Positions 22,804 to 31,993 of a stretch of DNA of 40,661 bases are shown here, in pieces. The position numbers and the translations under genes were made by a program. The notes below the pieces were generated by a model that saw nothing but the letters and a program-made list of their open reading frames with translations, did not search any database and had not been told where the DNA came from. Origin of the DNA: Acholeplasmataceae bacterium. GTDB taxonomy: Bacteria > Bacillota_I > Bacilli_A > Acholeplasmatales > Acholeplasmataceae. The stretch covers positions 1 through 40,661 of the forward strand of contig WOZH01000023.1 of assembly GCA_011620375.1 (NCBI GenBank), given 5' to 3'. Numbering within the stretch: position 1 is the first letter of the stretch; every line of letters begins with the position of its first letter.

Positions 22804-23976
22804 TTATTTGTATCTCAATACTTCTCTTGCTATCATTACTTCTTCATTGGTTGGAATAATGAATAATTTCACTTTTGAATCAGGTGTGGAAATCATGTGT
22901 TCACCGCGTTTGTTGTTTTCGATGTCATCAAGTTTTGTGCCTAACACACCTAAACGTTTGACGATAGCTTCTCTAAAATCTGGTGCATTTTCACCGATAC
23001 CTGCTGTAAATATAATAGCATCCAGTCCACCCATGTATACATAATACGAACCAATGTAATCGGCGATTCGTTTCGCCTGGATTTCTTGTGCTAAAACCGC
23101 CCGATGATTACCCGCTGCAATACCATCTGTAATATCTCTGGCATCATTGGTTAATCCTGAAATACCTAAATAGCCGGAATTGCGATTTAGATCATCTAGT
23201 ACTGATTCATATGAACGATTTTCCTTATCTGCGATAAACTTCAACAGCGAAGGATCAACATTGCCACTTCTCGTTCCCATAGGAATACCTTCAAGCGGTG
23301 TCAACCCCATCGATGTATCCACAGATTTTCCGCCATCAACAGCACAAAGCGATGCACCATTTCCTAAATGACAAACGATTAATTTAGCATCTTTGTTGCC
23401 CAATAATTTATAAGCACGTTCACTCACATATTGGTGAGATGTCCCATGAAAGCCATATTTTCTAACATGATACTTTTGATACCATTCGTAAGGTGTTGCA
23501 TACAAGAATGCATCTTCAGCCATGCTCGCATGGAATGTCGTATCGAAAACAGCGACTTGAACGACATTTGGTAGTGCTTTACGGAACGCTTCAATACCTG
23601 TAATATTTGCAGGATTATGCAGCGGTGCTAAATCATTCAAACTTCTAATTTGTTCAACAACTTCATCCGTGATAACTGTAGAATCTTTAAAGATCTCGCC
23701 ACCTTGTACGACACGATGACCGACGCCATTAATTTCATTCAAAGAATCTATGATTTTATAACTCACCAAACCATCTAGCAACAATGAAACAGCAATCTTG
23801 TGGTCAAGTATACTCGATTCAGTTACTATTTTTTTACCATTCACTTCAATTTTAAATACAGCATTCTCATAACCAATCCGTTCAACGAGACCTGATGTAA
23901 TCACACGCTCCTGTGGCATGTCTAAAAGCTGGAACTTGAGCGATGAACTCCCAGCGTTCACTGCAACTATTTTCAT
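22804..23976 (-). CDS. ackA: Acetate kinase
   Basis: Interconverts acetyl phosphate + ADP and acetate + ATP, the ATP-yielding step of acetate fermentation. The 390-aa ASKHA protein starts VNAGSSSLKFQLLD, has YGFHGTSHQYVSERA (family catalytic region), HLGNGASLCAV, and ends with FTAGIGENAPDFR and the TNEE motif. AAGGAG stands 7 nt before the ATG. It has its own promoter and terminator; no pta is beside it. Confidence 0.97.
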   Translation of the reverse strand: MKIVAVNAGSSSLKFQLLDMPQERVITSGLVERIGYENAVFKIEVNGKKIVTESSILDHKIAVSLLLDGLVSYKIIDSLNEINGVGHRVVQGGEIFKDSTVITDEVVEQIRSLNDLAPLHNPANITGIEAFRKALPNVVQVAVFDTTFHASMAEDAFLYATPYEWYQKYHVRKYGFHGTSHQYVSERAYKLLGNKDAKLIVCHLGNGASLCAVDGGKSVDTSMGLTPLEGIPMGTRSGNVDPSLLKFIADKENRSYESVLDDLNRNSGYLGISGLTNDARDITDGIAAGNHRAVLAQEIQAKRIADYIGSYYVYMGGLDAIIFTAGIGENAPDFREAIVKRLGVLGTKLDDIENNKRGEHMISTPDSKVKLFIIPTNEEVMIAREVLRYK

Positions 23977-24008
23977 TATAAACTCCTTTTTTTCGTTCGT
24001 TCAACTCT

Positions 24009-24037
24009 ATCATACATGATTTTTGGTTATTTATCAA
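24009..24037 (-). promoter_or_regulatory. Promoter of ackA
   Basis: On the minus strand TTGATA (24032-24037) and TATGAT (24009-24014) are 17 bp apart, 32 nt before the ATG. No catabolite-response element is obvious. Confidence 0.7.
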
Positions 24038-24058
24038 TAGTATGAACATTTATTCATG

Positions 24059-24709
24059 TTAATATAAAAAGATATAATAAGCGATAAACTGTAAAATGGT
24101 ACCTAAACCAACAAATAAATGCCATATAAAATGGAAATATTTGACTTTAGGAAAAGCATAAAACCAAATACCTAATGAATAGGCAATGCCACCTGATAAA
24201 ATAAGCCAAAAAGCACCGACACGCCATTCAAATAACTGTCTGATAAAGATTAGTGCACTCCATCCCATTGCCAGAAATATGGTTGTATGTAGCCAATTAA
24301 ATTTTTTCACCCATATCGATTTAAAGATGACACCAATAATAATAAGCATCCACTGCACAATAAACATGAATAGCCCCAAGCCCATTTGACCAATAAAAGG
24401 TGTTTGAAGATCTGGTAACAACAAAAGCGGTGGAACAAAGCTTGCACCAATTAATATATAAATCGATAAATGGTCGAAGCGCTTAAATACGTCTTTTGCT
24501 ACAGGATTTGTTAGTGCATGATACAATGTTGACATCGTATATAAGTTAATGATCCCTACACCAAAAAATATGCTTGCTATAATCTCTCTCGAGGTGTCAC
24601 TTTTAACGAGTAATAAAACCAATGCCAAGACACCGAAAAGAGCCATGGTGCCATGGCTCACAGCATTTGCAATCTCTTCACCCATTGTTTGTCTTTTTGT
24701 TTTTTTCAT
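24059..24709 (-). CDS. Hemolysin III / PAQR-family membrane protein
   Basis: A 216-aa protein with seven hydrophobic segments. Family residues are present: GEEIANAVSHG at the N-terminus, STLYHALT after TM2, and a C-terminal YFHFIWHLFVGLGTILQF. The conserved Ser and His residues are the presumed metal site of the PAQR/CREST superfamily. Despite the name, most bacterial members are not shown to lyse cells and are linked to membrane lipid homeostasis. Its ATG overlaps the trmL stop (ATGA), in a three-gene unit pncB-trmL-this gene. Confidence 0.9.
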   Translation of the reverse strand: MKKTKRQTMGEEIANAVSHGTMALFGVLALVLLLVKSDTSREIIASIFFGVGIINLYTMSTLYHALTNPVAKDVFKRFDHLSIYILIGASFVPPLLLLPDLQTPFIGQMGLGLFMFIVQWMLIIIGVIFKSIWVKKFNWLHTTIFLAMGWSALIFIRQLFEWRVGAFWLILSGGIAYSLGIWFYAFPKVKYFHFIWHLFVGLGTILQFIAYYIFLY

Positions 24710-25236
24710 ATATCGTCCTCAACGATGAATTGATCTAAAAAATCTTTTCCTTTATGCGTTTCAGGTTCCGCCGTATACAATCCTTCAAATGCCTGTTGTC
24801 TAGCGACTTCATATGCAACGATAGCAACTGCATTAGACAGATTGATACTCCTCACCTTATCCGTTGTTGGAATACGGTAGCATTGATCGATTTTAGATGC
24901 TAATAAATGTCGATCGATACCCGTTGATTCTTTACCGAAAATCAAATATAAATGTTTTTTATCTTGATATGAAAATTCAGTATAAGCTTTTTTGCCATAT
25001 CTTGTTAAAAATATATAAGTGCCAGGATTTTTACTCGTAAAATCTTCGTAGTCTTCATAGACTGCATAGTCGAGATATTGATAATAATCAAGTACGCTTC
25101 GCTTTAAGCGCTTTTCATCTAACTTAAAGCCCAATGGTTCAATCAAATGAAGTTTCGCCCCCAACGCTACACATGTCCGCATGATATTACCAGTATTTTG
25201 CGGTATTTCTGGTTCATAGAGAACAATGTTAATCAT
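24706..25236 (-). CDS. trmL: tRNA (cytidine(34)-2'-O)-methyltransferase
   Basis: A SPOUT methyltransferase that 2'-O-methylates the wobble base of tRNA-Leu isoacceptors (CAA and UAA anticodons). The 176-aa protein has NIVLYEPEIPQNTGNIMRTC, LIEPLGF, LIFGKESTGI, and the knot-forming C-terminal motif RIPTTDKVRSINLSNAVAIVAYE. A substrate tRNA-Leu(CAA) is encoded in this window at 33905-33991. It overlaps pncB and the hemolysin III gene by 4 nt each. Confidence 0.93.
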   Translation of the reverse strand: MINIVLYEPEIPQNTGNIMRTCVALGAKLHLIEPLGFKLDEKRLKRSVLDYYQYLDYAVYEDYEDFTSKNPGTYIFLTRYGKKAYTEFSYQDKKHLYLIFGKESTGIDRHLLASKIDQCYRIPTTDKVRSINLSNAVAIVAYEVARQQAFEGLYTAEPETHKGKDFLDQFIVEDDI

Positions 25237-26669
25237 GACTTATATGCCTTCAACAGTGACTGCTTAAGATCCCATAATTTTTGTGATAAGTCAACGTAAT
25301 AGGTGTGTGGATTGTCAAAGCGTTTTACCTCATCCCACTGTTGATTAAGCGCTTTTTTATGATAAGATCTAATATCATTTAAAGAAGGTGTGTCATAAAC
25401 GAGCTGACCCGCGATAAAGATTGGTTTTAATAACGCTTCTACTTGATAATTTTCTATCTCTTTTGATTTATACGTATAAATTGGATCAAATAAATGATAT
25501 GGCTTTGATGTATCGATCACTTCATCGTGCAAGGTGATCACATCAGCCTCAGCCATGCCATTTTCATCATAAAAGCGATAAACTTGTTTAAATCCTGGTG
25601 TTGTCGTTTTTTCATTGTTCTCGGAAATTTTGATTTTAGGCACGATAACCTGGTTTGTCTCGATGGCTGCAAGTTTGAATACACCGCCAAAAACCGCTTC
25701 TGAGCGCGCGGTTACAAGACGTTCGCCTACACCAAATGAATCGATTTGTGCACCTTGATGAATCAATGCTCTAATTAAATGTTCATCTAATGAATTTGAT
25801 ACAGTGATTTTCACATCCTCTAATCCTGCATCATTAAGCATTTTTCTTGCAGCAATCGTCAAATATGTCAAATCACCGCTATCTAACCGAATACCAGTCA
25901 ATCTTTTTCCCATTGGTTCTAATACTTCTTTTGCAATTTTAATTGCGTTGGGAATACCTGATTTTAATGTGTTATAGGTGTCAACTAATAAGACCGTGTT
26001 ATCGGGATAGGCAAGGGCATATGCTTTGAATGCTTCATATTCAGTATCATAGAGTTGTATAAAGCTATGTGCCATCGTTCCCAGCGCTGGAATTTGAAAA
26101 GCATAATCAGCATACGTATTTGACGAACCTGCCACACCAGCGATATATGCTGCTCTTGCCCCAAAAATAGCAGCATCATAGCCGTGGGCACGACGCGCAC
26201 CAAACTCTAGAATTGAGCGGCCTTTGGCAGCGTGAACAATGCGTGATGCTTTGGTCGCAATCAGCGACTGATGGTTGATGGTCAATAAAATCATTGTTTC
26301 AACCAATTGGCATTCGATAATCGGTCCTTTGATAACCAATAAAGGTTCATGTGGAAAAACGGGTGTACCTTCTTTCATTGCATAGACATCACACGTGAAT
26401 TTAAAGGTTTCTAAGTATTTCAAAAAACCTTCGTCAAATATGTTTTTGTTGCGAAGAAAAGTAATCTCCTTTTCATCAAAAGACAAATGATTCAAATAAT
26501 CGATGACTTGTTCGAGCCCTGCAAAAACAGCATAACCACCTTCGTCAGGTACACTTCTAAAAAAAACATCGAAAACTGCTATTTGATCCACCTTTTGATC
26601 TTTGAAATAACCGTTTGCCATCGTTAATTCATAAAAATCCATCAATAAATCTAATTTTCTCTGTGTCAT
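25233..26669 (-). CDS. pncB: Nicotinate phosphoribosyltransferase
   Basis: Salvages nicotinate to nicotinate mononucleotide with PRPP and ATP. The 478-aa protein shows LLMDFYELTMANGYF at the N-terminus, FGARRAHGYDAAIFGARAA, GTMAHSFIQ, and the phosphate-binding GIRLDSGDLTYL and SFGVGERL. The ATG at 26669 has GGAGG 5 nt upstream; the ATG at 26681 overlaps it. First gene of a unit with trmL and the hemolysin III gene. Confidence 0.95.
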   Translation of the reverse strand: MTQRKLDLLMDFYELTMANGYFKDQKVDQIAVFDVFFRSVPDEGGYAVFAGLEQVIDYLNHLSFDEKEITFLRNKNIFDEGFLKYLETFKFTCDVYAMKEGTPVFPHEPLLVIKGPIIECQLVETMILLTINHQSLIATKASRIVHAAKGRSILEFGARRAHGYDAAIFGARAAYIAGVAGSSNTYADYAFQIPALGTMAHSFIQLYDTEYEAFKAYALAYPDNTVLLVDTYNTLKSGIPNAIKIAKEVLEPMGKRLTGIRLDSGDLTYLTIAARKMLNDAGLEDVKITVSNSLDEHLIRALIHQGAQIDSFGVGERLVTARSEAVFGGVFKLAAIETNQVIVPKIKISENNEKTTTPGFKQVYRFYDENGMAEADVITLHDEVIDTSKPYHLFDPIYTYKSKEIENYQVEALLKPIFIAGQLVYDTPSLNDIRSYHKKALNQQWDEVKRFDNPHTYYVDLSQKLWDLKQSLLKAYKS

Positions 26670-26706
26670 AAGAGCCTCCATATTGCACTTTATATTCTAA
26701 CACTTT

Positions 26707-26731
26707 TTTCTATTTTTTGGTAAAATAGAAA
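26707..26731. repeat. Inverted repeat upstream of pncB
   Basis: TTTCTATTTT and AAAATAGAAA form a perfect 10-bp inverted repeat with a 5-bp centre, just upstream of a TAGAAT -10-like box for pncB on the minus strand. It is unlike the NiaR operator. It could be an operator or a cruciform; it is AT-only apart from one C/G pair, so chance is possible. Confidence 0.4.
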
Positions 26732-26766
26732 TAGCATGAAGGTATCAGGATGATGATCATGCTCCC

Positions 26767-27008
26767 ATGAGCAAAAGCATTGAATCGTACTATAAAACTT
26801 ATGATACATGAAAGCTCTTTGAAAATTGTGTAAAAAGTGATCAAACGATGAACACTATGTCAGTTGAAGCACTGTAAGAAGCCTGAAATCAGCGCGCATC
26901 CTACAAGCAAAAAATATGGCACATTAAATGAAGTCTTTGAACCCATTCATACCATCTTGATAAAAAGTATTCTATACCAAGATGAGCATCCTATATGAGG
27001 TATATATC
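26767..27008 (+). pseudogene. Possible decayed ORF in the pncB-cls spacer
   Basis: The 339-bp spacer between pncB and cls has no intact gene. From the ATG at 26767 one frame reads MSKSIESYYKTYDT and then, across several in-frame TGA/TAA stops, continues to protein-like text such as HSYHLDKKYSIP. The first residues resemble the N-terminus of some SAM-dependent methyltransferases (IxxYYxTYDE). This may be a degraded gene; the match is short and the call is weak. Confidence 0.3.
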
Positions 27009-28490
27009 ATGAAACATTTGCTGCGCATGATCCTAAGCAGAACAAGTTTAATCGGTTTACTATTACTGCTGCAAATCGCACTTTTTTTTGTTTTAATCTA
27101 TTATATTTCGAACATTCGTTACGTAAGTATCGGACTATATGTAATTTCAACACTCATTGTCATCTATCTCATCTATCGAGAAGAAAATCCCATATATAAA
27201 TTATCTTGGATTATTCCGATATTGATATTTCCTTTATTTGGTGGGTTATTTTATCTATTTTATCGTTCTAGAAACATTTCTAATCAAGTCAAGCAACAAT
27301 ACATGGAAAGCGAGATTAATCGCGCATCTTATGTATCGCTTCACATGTCTTCAAATCAAAAAGTGCTGAATTATCTCAATAATTTTTATTGGCCTGCTTA
27401 TGATCAGACCGACATTGTTTTTTTAAATTCAGGTGAAGCGTTCTATGAGGATTTAAAAAATGCTTTAAAAAATGCAAATAAATTCATTTTACTTGAGTTT
27501 TTCATCATTAATCCAGGACAAATGTGGGATGAAATTCTAGACATATTAACAAAAAAAGCGAAAAGTGGTGTTGAAGTTAAACTGATTTATGATGATTTTG
27601 GTTCTAATCGACTACCCTTTAAATATCCCCAAACACTTAAAAAATTGGGTATTGAAGCGTATCAATTCAACCGCATGCGCATGCATCTCAATTTCGCAAT
27701 GAATTATCGTGATCACAAAAAAATCGTTGTTATCGATAATGAGATTGCCTATACTGGCGGCACAAATATTGGTGATGAGTATATCAATATCAAACACCCT
27801 TATGGTCACTGGCAAGATGCAGGTATCAAAGTGAAAGGTAAGGCTGTATGGTCGCTCACGCTATCTTTCCTGCAAACTTATCATTTTGTTACCCACCATT
27901 CTCTAGACTTTAATGCTTACCGCTTATCGTCAAATCTTCCAATATCTGATGCACTGGTCGCACCATTTGCTGATGGACCCATCAATGGCGAGTTACTTAC
28001 CAAGAATGTCTATTTATCTTTGATTACTAAAGCGAAGCGTGAAATCTTGATAACAACACCTTATTTAATCATCGATTATGAACTTTCTGAGGCCATTAAA
28101 TTAGCTGTAAAGAGTGGTATTAAAGTAAAAATCGTCATTCCCAATATACCTGATAAAAAAATTGTATATATGGTAACTGAGACCTACGCCAACGAACTCT
28201 TTTCAGCCGGTGTACAAATCTATCGTTACCGCCCTGGCTTTATTCATTCTAAGATGATGGTTGTCGATGGCTTATACGCTTTAATCGGCAGTGCGAATTT
28301 TGATTTTAGAAGCCTCTATTTGCATTTTGAAAATAGCGTCTATTTATCTCATGTGGATGCCATTAAAGATATGACCAATTATGTTCATGATATCATTTTG
28401 CAAAGTAATCTGATGGATAAATTCGGTCATCGTAATTTTCTTTATCGTCTTGTTCAATATTTAATTCGCGGTTTCGCTTCACTAATGTAA
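27009..28490 (+). CDS. cls: Cardiolipin synthase (PLD family)
   Basis: Condenses phosphatidylglycerol to cardiolipin at the membrane. The 493-aa protein has two N-terminal membrane helices (about residues 10-55), a PLDNc-type region (YREENPIYKLSWIIPILIFP), and two HKD motifs: HKKIVVIDNE with YTGGTNIGDEY, and HSKMMVVDG with GSANFDFRS. The ATG at 27009 has GAGGT about 7 nt upstream; the in-frame ATG at 26982 lacks one. Monocistronic on the plus strand, ending in a strong bidirectional terminator. Confidence 0.94.
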   Translation: MKHLLRMILSRTSLIGLLLLLQIALFFVLIYYISNIRYVSIGLYVISTLIVIYLIYREENPIYKLSWIIPILIFPLFGGLFYLFYRSRNISNQVKQQYMESEINRASYVSLHMSSNQKVLNYLNNFYWPAYDQTDIVFLNSGEAFYEDLKNALKNANKFILLEFFIINPGQMWDEILDILTKKAKSGVEVKLIYDDFGSNRLPFKYPQTLKKLGIEAYQFNRMRMHLNFAMNYRDHKKIVVIDNEIAYTGGTNIGDEYINIKHPYGHWQDAGIKVKGKAVWSLTLSFLQTYHFVTHHSLDFNAYRLSSNLPISDALVAPFADGPINGELLTKNVYLSLITKAKREILITTPYLIIDYELSEAIKLAVKSGIKVKIVIPNIPDKKIVYMVTETYANELFSAGVQIYRYRPGFIHSKMMVVDGLYALIGSANFDFRSLYLHFENSVYLSHVDAIKDMTNYVHDIILQSNLMDKFGHRNFLYRLVQYLIRGFASLM

Positions 28491-28527
28491 AAAAGACTTG
28501 ATGCTCTCCATCATCAAGTCTTTTTTT
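28491..28527. terminator. Bidirectional terminator between cls and the lysine ABC transporter
   Basis: AAAGACTTGATG and CATCAAGTCTTT form a 12-bp stem with an 8-nt loop; T-runs follow on both strands. It serves two convergent units. Confidence 0.9.
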
Positions 28528-28536
28528 GTGCTTTCA

Positions 28537-29277
28537 TCACACATGCAGCATGACGCGGTTTAAAAACTGTTTTGTTCGTTCTTCACGCGGATTTCCAAAG
28601 ATTTGGTCAGGCGTCCCTTCTTCTAAAATCTGCCCTTGATTCAAAAATAGAATGCGATCAGAAACCGCTCGTGCAAATGCCATTTCATGCGTAACGATAA
28701 TCATGGTCATCCCTTCTTCTCGCAATGTTTTGATTACCGCTAGAACATCGCCAACCATTTCTGGGTCAAGTGCCGAAGTTGGTTCATCAAAAAGCATAAT
28801 TTTCGGTTGCATGCAAAGTGCTCTAGCAATGGCAACTCTTTGTTTTTGTCCGCCAGATAACGTTCTAACATCACTGTACATAAAATCTGCTAACCCAACT
28901 TTTTTAAGATAAGTTGTCGCCATTGCTTCAGCTTCGTCCTTCATCAAACCCATCCTAAGCATTGGGCTCATCGTACAATTATTCATGACATTAAGATTTG
29001 GAAACAGATTGAATTGTTGGAAAACCATGCCGATATGTTCTCTCAATCGATTGATGTCTGTGTTGGAATCCATTAAATCTTTACCTTCGAAATAAATGTG
29101 TCCCTCATCTGGTTCAGTGAGTAGATTCAAGCATCTCAGCAATGTCGTCTTCCCTGATCCAGAAGCACCGATGAGTGTAATGACTTCCTGCTTCTTTAGT
29201 GTCAAACTGACACCATCCAAAACAGTTAAATTACCGAATTTCTTTGTTAACTGCTGAGCGTCTAGAATACCATTCAT
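28537..29277 (-). CDS. Amino acid ABC transporter ATP-binding protein (probable lysine import)
   Basis: A 246-aa ATPase of the polar amino acid uptake (PAAT/GlnQ) type. Walker A is [11 protein letters not shown], the Q-loop is in [12 protein letters not shown], the signature is [15 protein letters not shown], Walker B is IMLFDEP, and the H-loop is VTHEM. It is the last gene of a binding protein-permease-ATPase unit, overlapping the permease by 4 nt. The lysine riboswitch at the head of the unit makes lysine the probable substrate (inference from regulation). Confidence 0.93.
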   Translation of the reverse strand: MNGILDAQQLTKKFGNLTVLDGVSLTLKKQEVITLIGASGSGKTTLLRCLNLLTEPDEGHIYFEGKDLMDSNTDINRLREHIGMVFQQFNLFPNLNVMNNCTMSPMLRMGLMKDEAEAMATTYLKKVGLADFMYSDVRTLSGGQKQRVAIARALCMQPKIMLFDEPTSALDPEMVGDVLAVIKTLREEGMTMIIVTHEMAFARAVSDRILFLNQGQILEEGTPDQIFGNPREERTKQFLNRVMLHV

Positions 29278-30035
29278 AATGGTTTCACCACTTTCTCTGT
29301 CTGGTCCAAGCGTTTCGTTGCGTAGTCAATGAGTTTACTTGACACATATGTAATCATTAAGTAAAGGATTGCAGCGATCAAAAATGCTTCAAAATAGCGA
29401 TACGTCGAAGATGCACTCTGTCTAACCGAATAAAAAAGATCAACAACAGAAATCACAGATAATACGGCTGTATCTTTTAGATTGACCACAAATTCATTAC
29501 CAATACCTGGCAATGCATTCTTAATTGCTTGTGGCCAGATGACTTTACGCATGGCTTGATTTCTTGATAAACCAAGCGACCTTGCAGCCTCCATCTGACC
29601 GGCATCAACTGCACGCACACCACCTCTAAATACCTCAGATATATAGGCGGTTGTATTCAATGTTACAATAATTAGTCCGGCTGGCAATGGTCGCCACCAA
29701 GAAAAAATTCCAAGTGAGGCAATGCCATAGTAGATCACCATCGCCTGAACAATCATCGGTGTTCCCCGAAAAACCGTTACATAGAGATTACCAAGGCGAT
29801 TCATAACATATTTTAAAAGTTTTTGAAATCTTGAATCGCGTTTCTTATCAATGTCAACCAATCTTATTTGCGTCAATCCCATGGCTAAAACGAAGCCACC
29901 CAATGTCCCAACAACGGATAAGACGATTGTGATCAATAAACCATATAAAATGATTTGATAATAGTTTTGAATCAGGTAGATGATCGTGCCGAAGACGTCA
30001 CCCTGCACTGGTAAGCCCGCAAGCACGTTAGCCAT
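29274..30035 (-). CDS. Amino acid ABC transporter permease (probable lysine import)
   Basis: A 253-aa HisM/GlnP-type permease with about five membrane helices and the EAA loop [33 protein letters not shown]-like sequence, where the ATPase docks. Also typical is [16 protein letters not shown]. Only one permease gene is present, so it should form a homodimer. It is 1 nt after the binding-protein gene and overlaps the ATPase gene by 4 nt. Confidence 0.93.
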   Translation of the reverse strand: MANVLAGLPVQGDVFGTIIYLIQNYYQIILYGLLITIVLSVVGTLGGFVLAMGLTQIRLVDIDKKRDSRFQKLLKYVMNRLGNLYVTVFRGTPMIVQAMVIYYGIASLGIFSWWRPLPAGLIIVTLNTTAYISEVFRGGVRAVDAGQMEAARSLGLSRNQAMRKVIWPQAIKNALPGIGNEFVVNLKDTAVLSVISVVDLFYSVRQSASSTYRYFEAFLIAAILYLMITYVSSKLIDYATKRLDQTEKVVKPL

Positions 30036-30036
30036 A

Positions 30037-30867
30037 TTATTCGCTAGGTTGTCTATCTAGTGCAGCTGCCATCCACGCTTCACGGGTTTCATTCGTGATG
30101 GTTGCTAAAACGTTATTGATAGCACCAAGAAGTTGAGTATCTTCTTGTCTTACCGCTACAGCGGACGTGACATCAGCATCGGTTACAGTAAACCCATAAC
30201 CCTCAGCAAATGTAATAAAAGTCAAATCCGAATTTGCTTGTGTAATCCCCATAGCAACTGGCAACTCAGCTATAAACGCATCTGCTTCACCGCTTCTAAC
30301 CGATTGTGTGATGGCATTATAAGAATCCAGTGATGTACCATGGTTGACACTGGCTATTTGATCAATCAAATCATCCTGTAATGTACCAAGTTGTGCAATA
30401 ACGGTTGCGTTAGCAAAGTCAGCAATCGCTGTTGCTGCCGCATAAGATGAATCATCACGAACGACCATCACTTGTGTCGCACGATAGTATTCATTTGAAA
30501 AACTAACGGTTTGTGCACGTTCGGCAGTTGGGCTCATTCCGGCAATAATGACATCAATTTGATGAGATGTCAATGCGGGGATTAATCCATCCCATTCGAT
30601 TGCGACGATTTCAAGCTCCAAGCCAAGTTCATCTGCGATGGCGGTTGCAATGACAACATCATAGCCATCAACATAGGCTCCGAGTTGACCAGAAAGTGGT
30701 ACGGTAAATTCATTTTCAGTTGTCGTTGTCCAATTATATGGCGCATAAGCAGCCTCTAAACCAACGGTTAATGTGTTACCCTCTATAACCTCATAACCAC
30801 TGCTTGTTGTACATGCAACAAGCGTTCCTACCAAAAAGACAGTTAAAACCAATAATGCTTTCTTCAT
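30037..30867 (-). CDS. Amino acid-binding lipoprotein (SBP family 3, probable lysine receptor)
   Basis: A 276-aa lipoprotein: a short basic N-terminus, a hydrophobic stretch, and lipobox LVAC with lipidated Cys19. The mature part is a family-3 solute-binding protein with LTVGLEAAYAPYNWTT, GYDVVIATAIADELGLELEIVAIEW-like sequence, and FSNEYYRATQVMVV. It captures the amino acid outside the membrane and passes it to the permease. AGGAGG stands about 9 nt before the ATG. First gene after the lysine riboswitch. Confidence 0.93.
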   Translation of the reverse strand: MKKALLVLTVFLVGTLVACTTSSGYEVIEGNTLTVGLEAAYAPYNWTTTTENEFTVPLSGQLGAYVDGYDVVIATAIADELGLELEIVAIEWDGLIPALTSHQIDVIIAGMSPTAERAQTVSFSNEYYRATQVMVVRDDSSYAAATAIADFANATVIAQLGTLQDDLIDQIASVNHGTSLDSYNAITQSVRSGEADAFIAELPVAMGITQANSDLTFITFAEGYGFTVTDADVTSAVAVRQEDTQLLGAINNVLATITNETREAWMAAALDRQPSE

Positions 30868-30893
30868 CGTTGAAGACCTCCTAAGATTTTTTT

Positions 30894-30920
30894 ACAAAAA
30901 AAGCGTCCAAGAACGCCTTC
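30894..30920 (-). terminator. Riboswitch expression-platform terminator
   Basis: Minus strand: AAGGCGTT and GACGCTTT pair around CTTG, followed by TTTTTTG. It lies between the lysine aptamer and the binding-protein gene. A competing helix (GGCGCTAA with TTAGTGTT) would use the 3' strand of aptamer helix P1 and could act as antiterminator. Confidence 0.8.
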
Positions 30921-30940
30921 AACACTAATCTTTACGATAT

Positions 30941-31100
30941 AGTTAGCGCCTCTACAAAACTTGTAGGAGTGTTATAAGTTTTACTTATAACCCCATAGAT
31001 CTTTCATGCCTGAATGACCTATTCGGCGATGGTTACCTTTCCAACGTTTCATCGCTTGCCAGCTCGACGTTGTACTCTGATGCATCGCTGCCTCTAAACT
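30941..31100 (-). ncRNA. Lysine riboswitch (L-box) aptamer
   Basis: Read 5' to 3' on the minus strand: P1 AGTTTAG pairs with CTAACT at the far end. AGAGG then GCGATG, and CAGAGTA (lysine consensus AAGAGTA), follow. AACGT/ACGTT forms the upper P2, then GGAAAGG and CATCGCCGAA, the hallmark CGCCGAA of the L-box. P3 is TAGGTC/GATCTA, P4 is GTTATAAGT/ACTTATAAC, and P5 is CTACAA/TTGTAG followed by AGGCGCTAACT. All five helices of the class can be drawn in the known order. Lysine binding should fold P1 and allow the downstream terminator, lowering expression of the transporter when lysine is plentiful. Confidence 0.9.
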
Positions 31101-31116
31101 TTTTTTGTTCGTGAAT

Positions 31117-31145
31117 ATAATAAAACATATGATGCAATATGTCAA
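31117..31145 (-). promoter_or_regulatory. Promoter of the lysine-riboswitch transporter operon
   Basis: On the minus strand consensus TTGACA (31140-31145) and TATTAT (31117-31122) are 17 bp apart, ending about 17 nt before aptamer helix P1. Confidence 0.85.
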
Positions 31146-31192
31146 CATACAATACTTAAAAAACGTTTTCATTAAATCATTATACTATGTAT

Positions 31193-31221
31193 AAAAAAAG
31201 CCTTATCGAAGTGATAAGGCT
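31193..31221 (-). terminator. Terminator of the 228-aa membrane-protein gene
   Basis: Minus strand: AGCCTTATC and GATAAGGCT form a 9-bp stem with a 5-nt loop, followed by TTTTTTTAT. Confidence 0.9.
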
Positions 31222-31236
31222 GTGGTAATCATGTGA

Positions 31237-31923
31237 TTATTTTCGATAGAATCCAATAGTCCCAAACAATGCGCCTACAGCAATCAAAGCATAACTGATG
31301 ATGTATAATAAATCAAGAATAACAACATACCAATCAGCGGTGACAAAAGCAGCGGATAGATTGTATTGCAAAGCGAATACGACCACGCCTAGGAATAAAG
31401 TGATCGTTGCAATTCGAAATAGGAATAATGAGAATCGTTTTGGTCTTGCATTCGCGAACACACCCCATAATAACATCACAGCAAGCAACGCAACACCTGG
31501 TGCTATCCAAGGCGATATATCAAGCAATTGATTAATCAATGCTGATTGACTATTGATGATATTTCCTAACCAAGTCGGTGTAAGCATCGCATAACCAGTC
31601 AGAAATGAAACCATGTTAAACGACTCGATAATAAATAGTCCTATGAGCACAATCGTAATGAGTACGCGTAAGACAAAGCCGCGTCTAATTGCCCAAATTA
31701 AGAGTAATAGCCCTACCAGATATCCCAATCCTAAATAATGATAAAATTCGGTAGGTAGCATGTCTATAATTTGTGTCACCATCGGCTGCAGTGATGATAG
31801 AAACGATGCCGTACTACTATCAATAAGCATTGCAGTGAATAACAAGGATGAAGCAAGCACCATTAAAAAGCCTAATGTTCTTACTATTTTTCCAAATGTT
31901 TTATTGTAAACGCGTTTCTTCAT
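31237..31923 (-). CDS. Unrecognised membrane protein, about six helices
   Basis: I do not recognise this 228-aa protein. It has hydrophobic segments at about residues 14-34, 62-80, 83-105, 140-157, 166-186 and 198-222. Extracytoplasmic stretches contain PTEFYHYLG and TPTWLGNIINSQSALINQ. Basic residues at the N-terminus and after helix 2 suggest a cytoplasmic N-terminus. GGTGAG lies close before the ATG. It has its own terminator and sits between the lysine transporter and the PTS gene without an evident functional link. Confidence 0.65.
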   Translation of the reverse strand: MKKRVYNKTFGKIVRTLGFLMVLASSLLFTAMLIDSSTASFLSSLQPMVTQIIDMLPTEFYHYLGLGYLVGLLLLIWAIRRGFVLRVLITIVLIGLFIIESFNMVSFLTGYAMLTPTWLGNIINSQSALINQLLDISPWIAPGVALLAVMLLWGVFANARPKRFSLFLFRIATITLFLGVVVFALQYNLSAAFVTADWYVVILDLLYIISYALIAVGALFGTIGFYRK

Positions 31924-31993
31924 AGTCTCACCACTTTCTCTCTATACATTTTATATTTTATCAAAATTATTGATAAAACACAAAGTAATTTTT

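Noticed and set aside
30941-31100. SAM-I riboswitch reading of the transporter leader (GCGATGAAAC resembles an S-box segment)
   Set aside because: The remaining S-box blocks (AGAG...GGAGGGA, CGGCAACC in order) are missing, whereas all helices and consensus blocks of the lysine aptamer are present in order.
30981-31172. 63-aa minus-strand open frame upstream of the binding-protein gene
   Set aside because: It lies inside the riboswitch and its promoter, has no ribosome binding site and no recognisable protein pattern.
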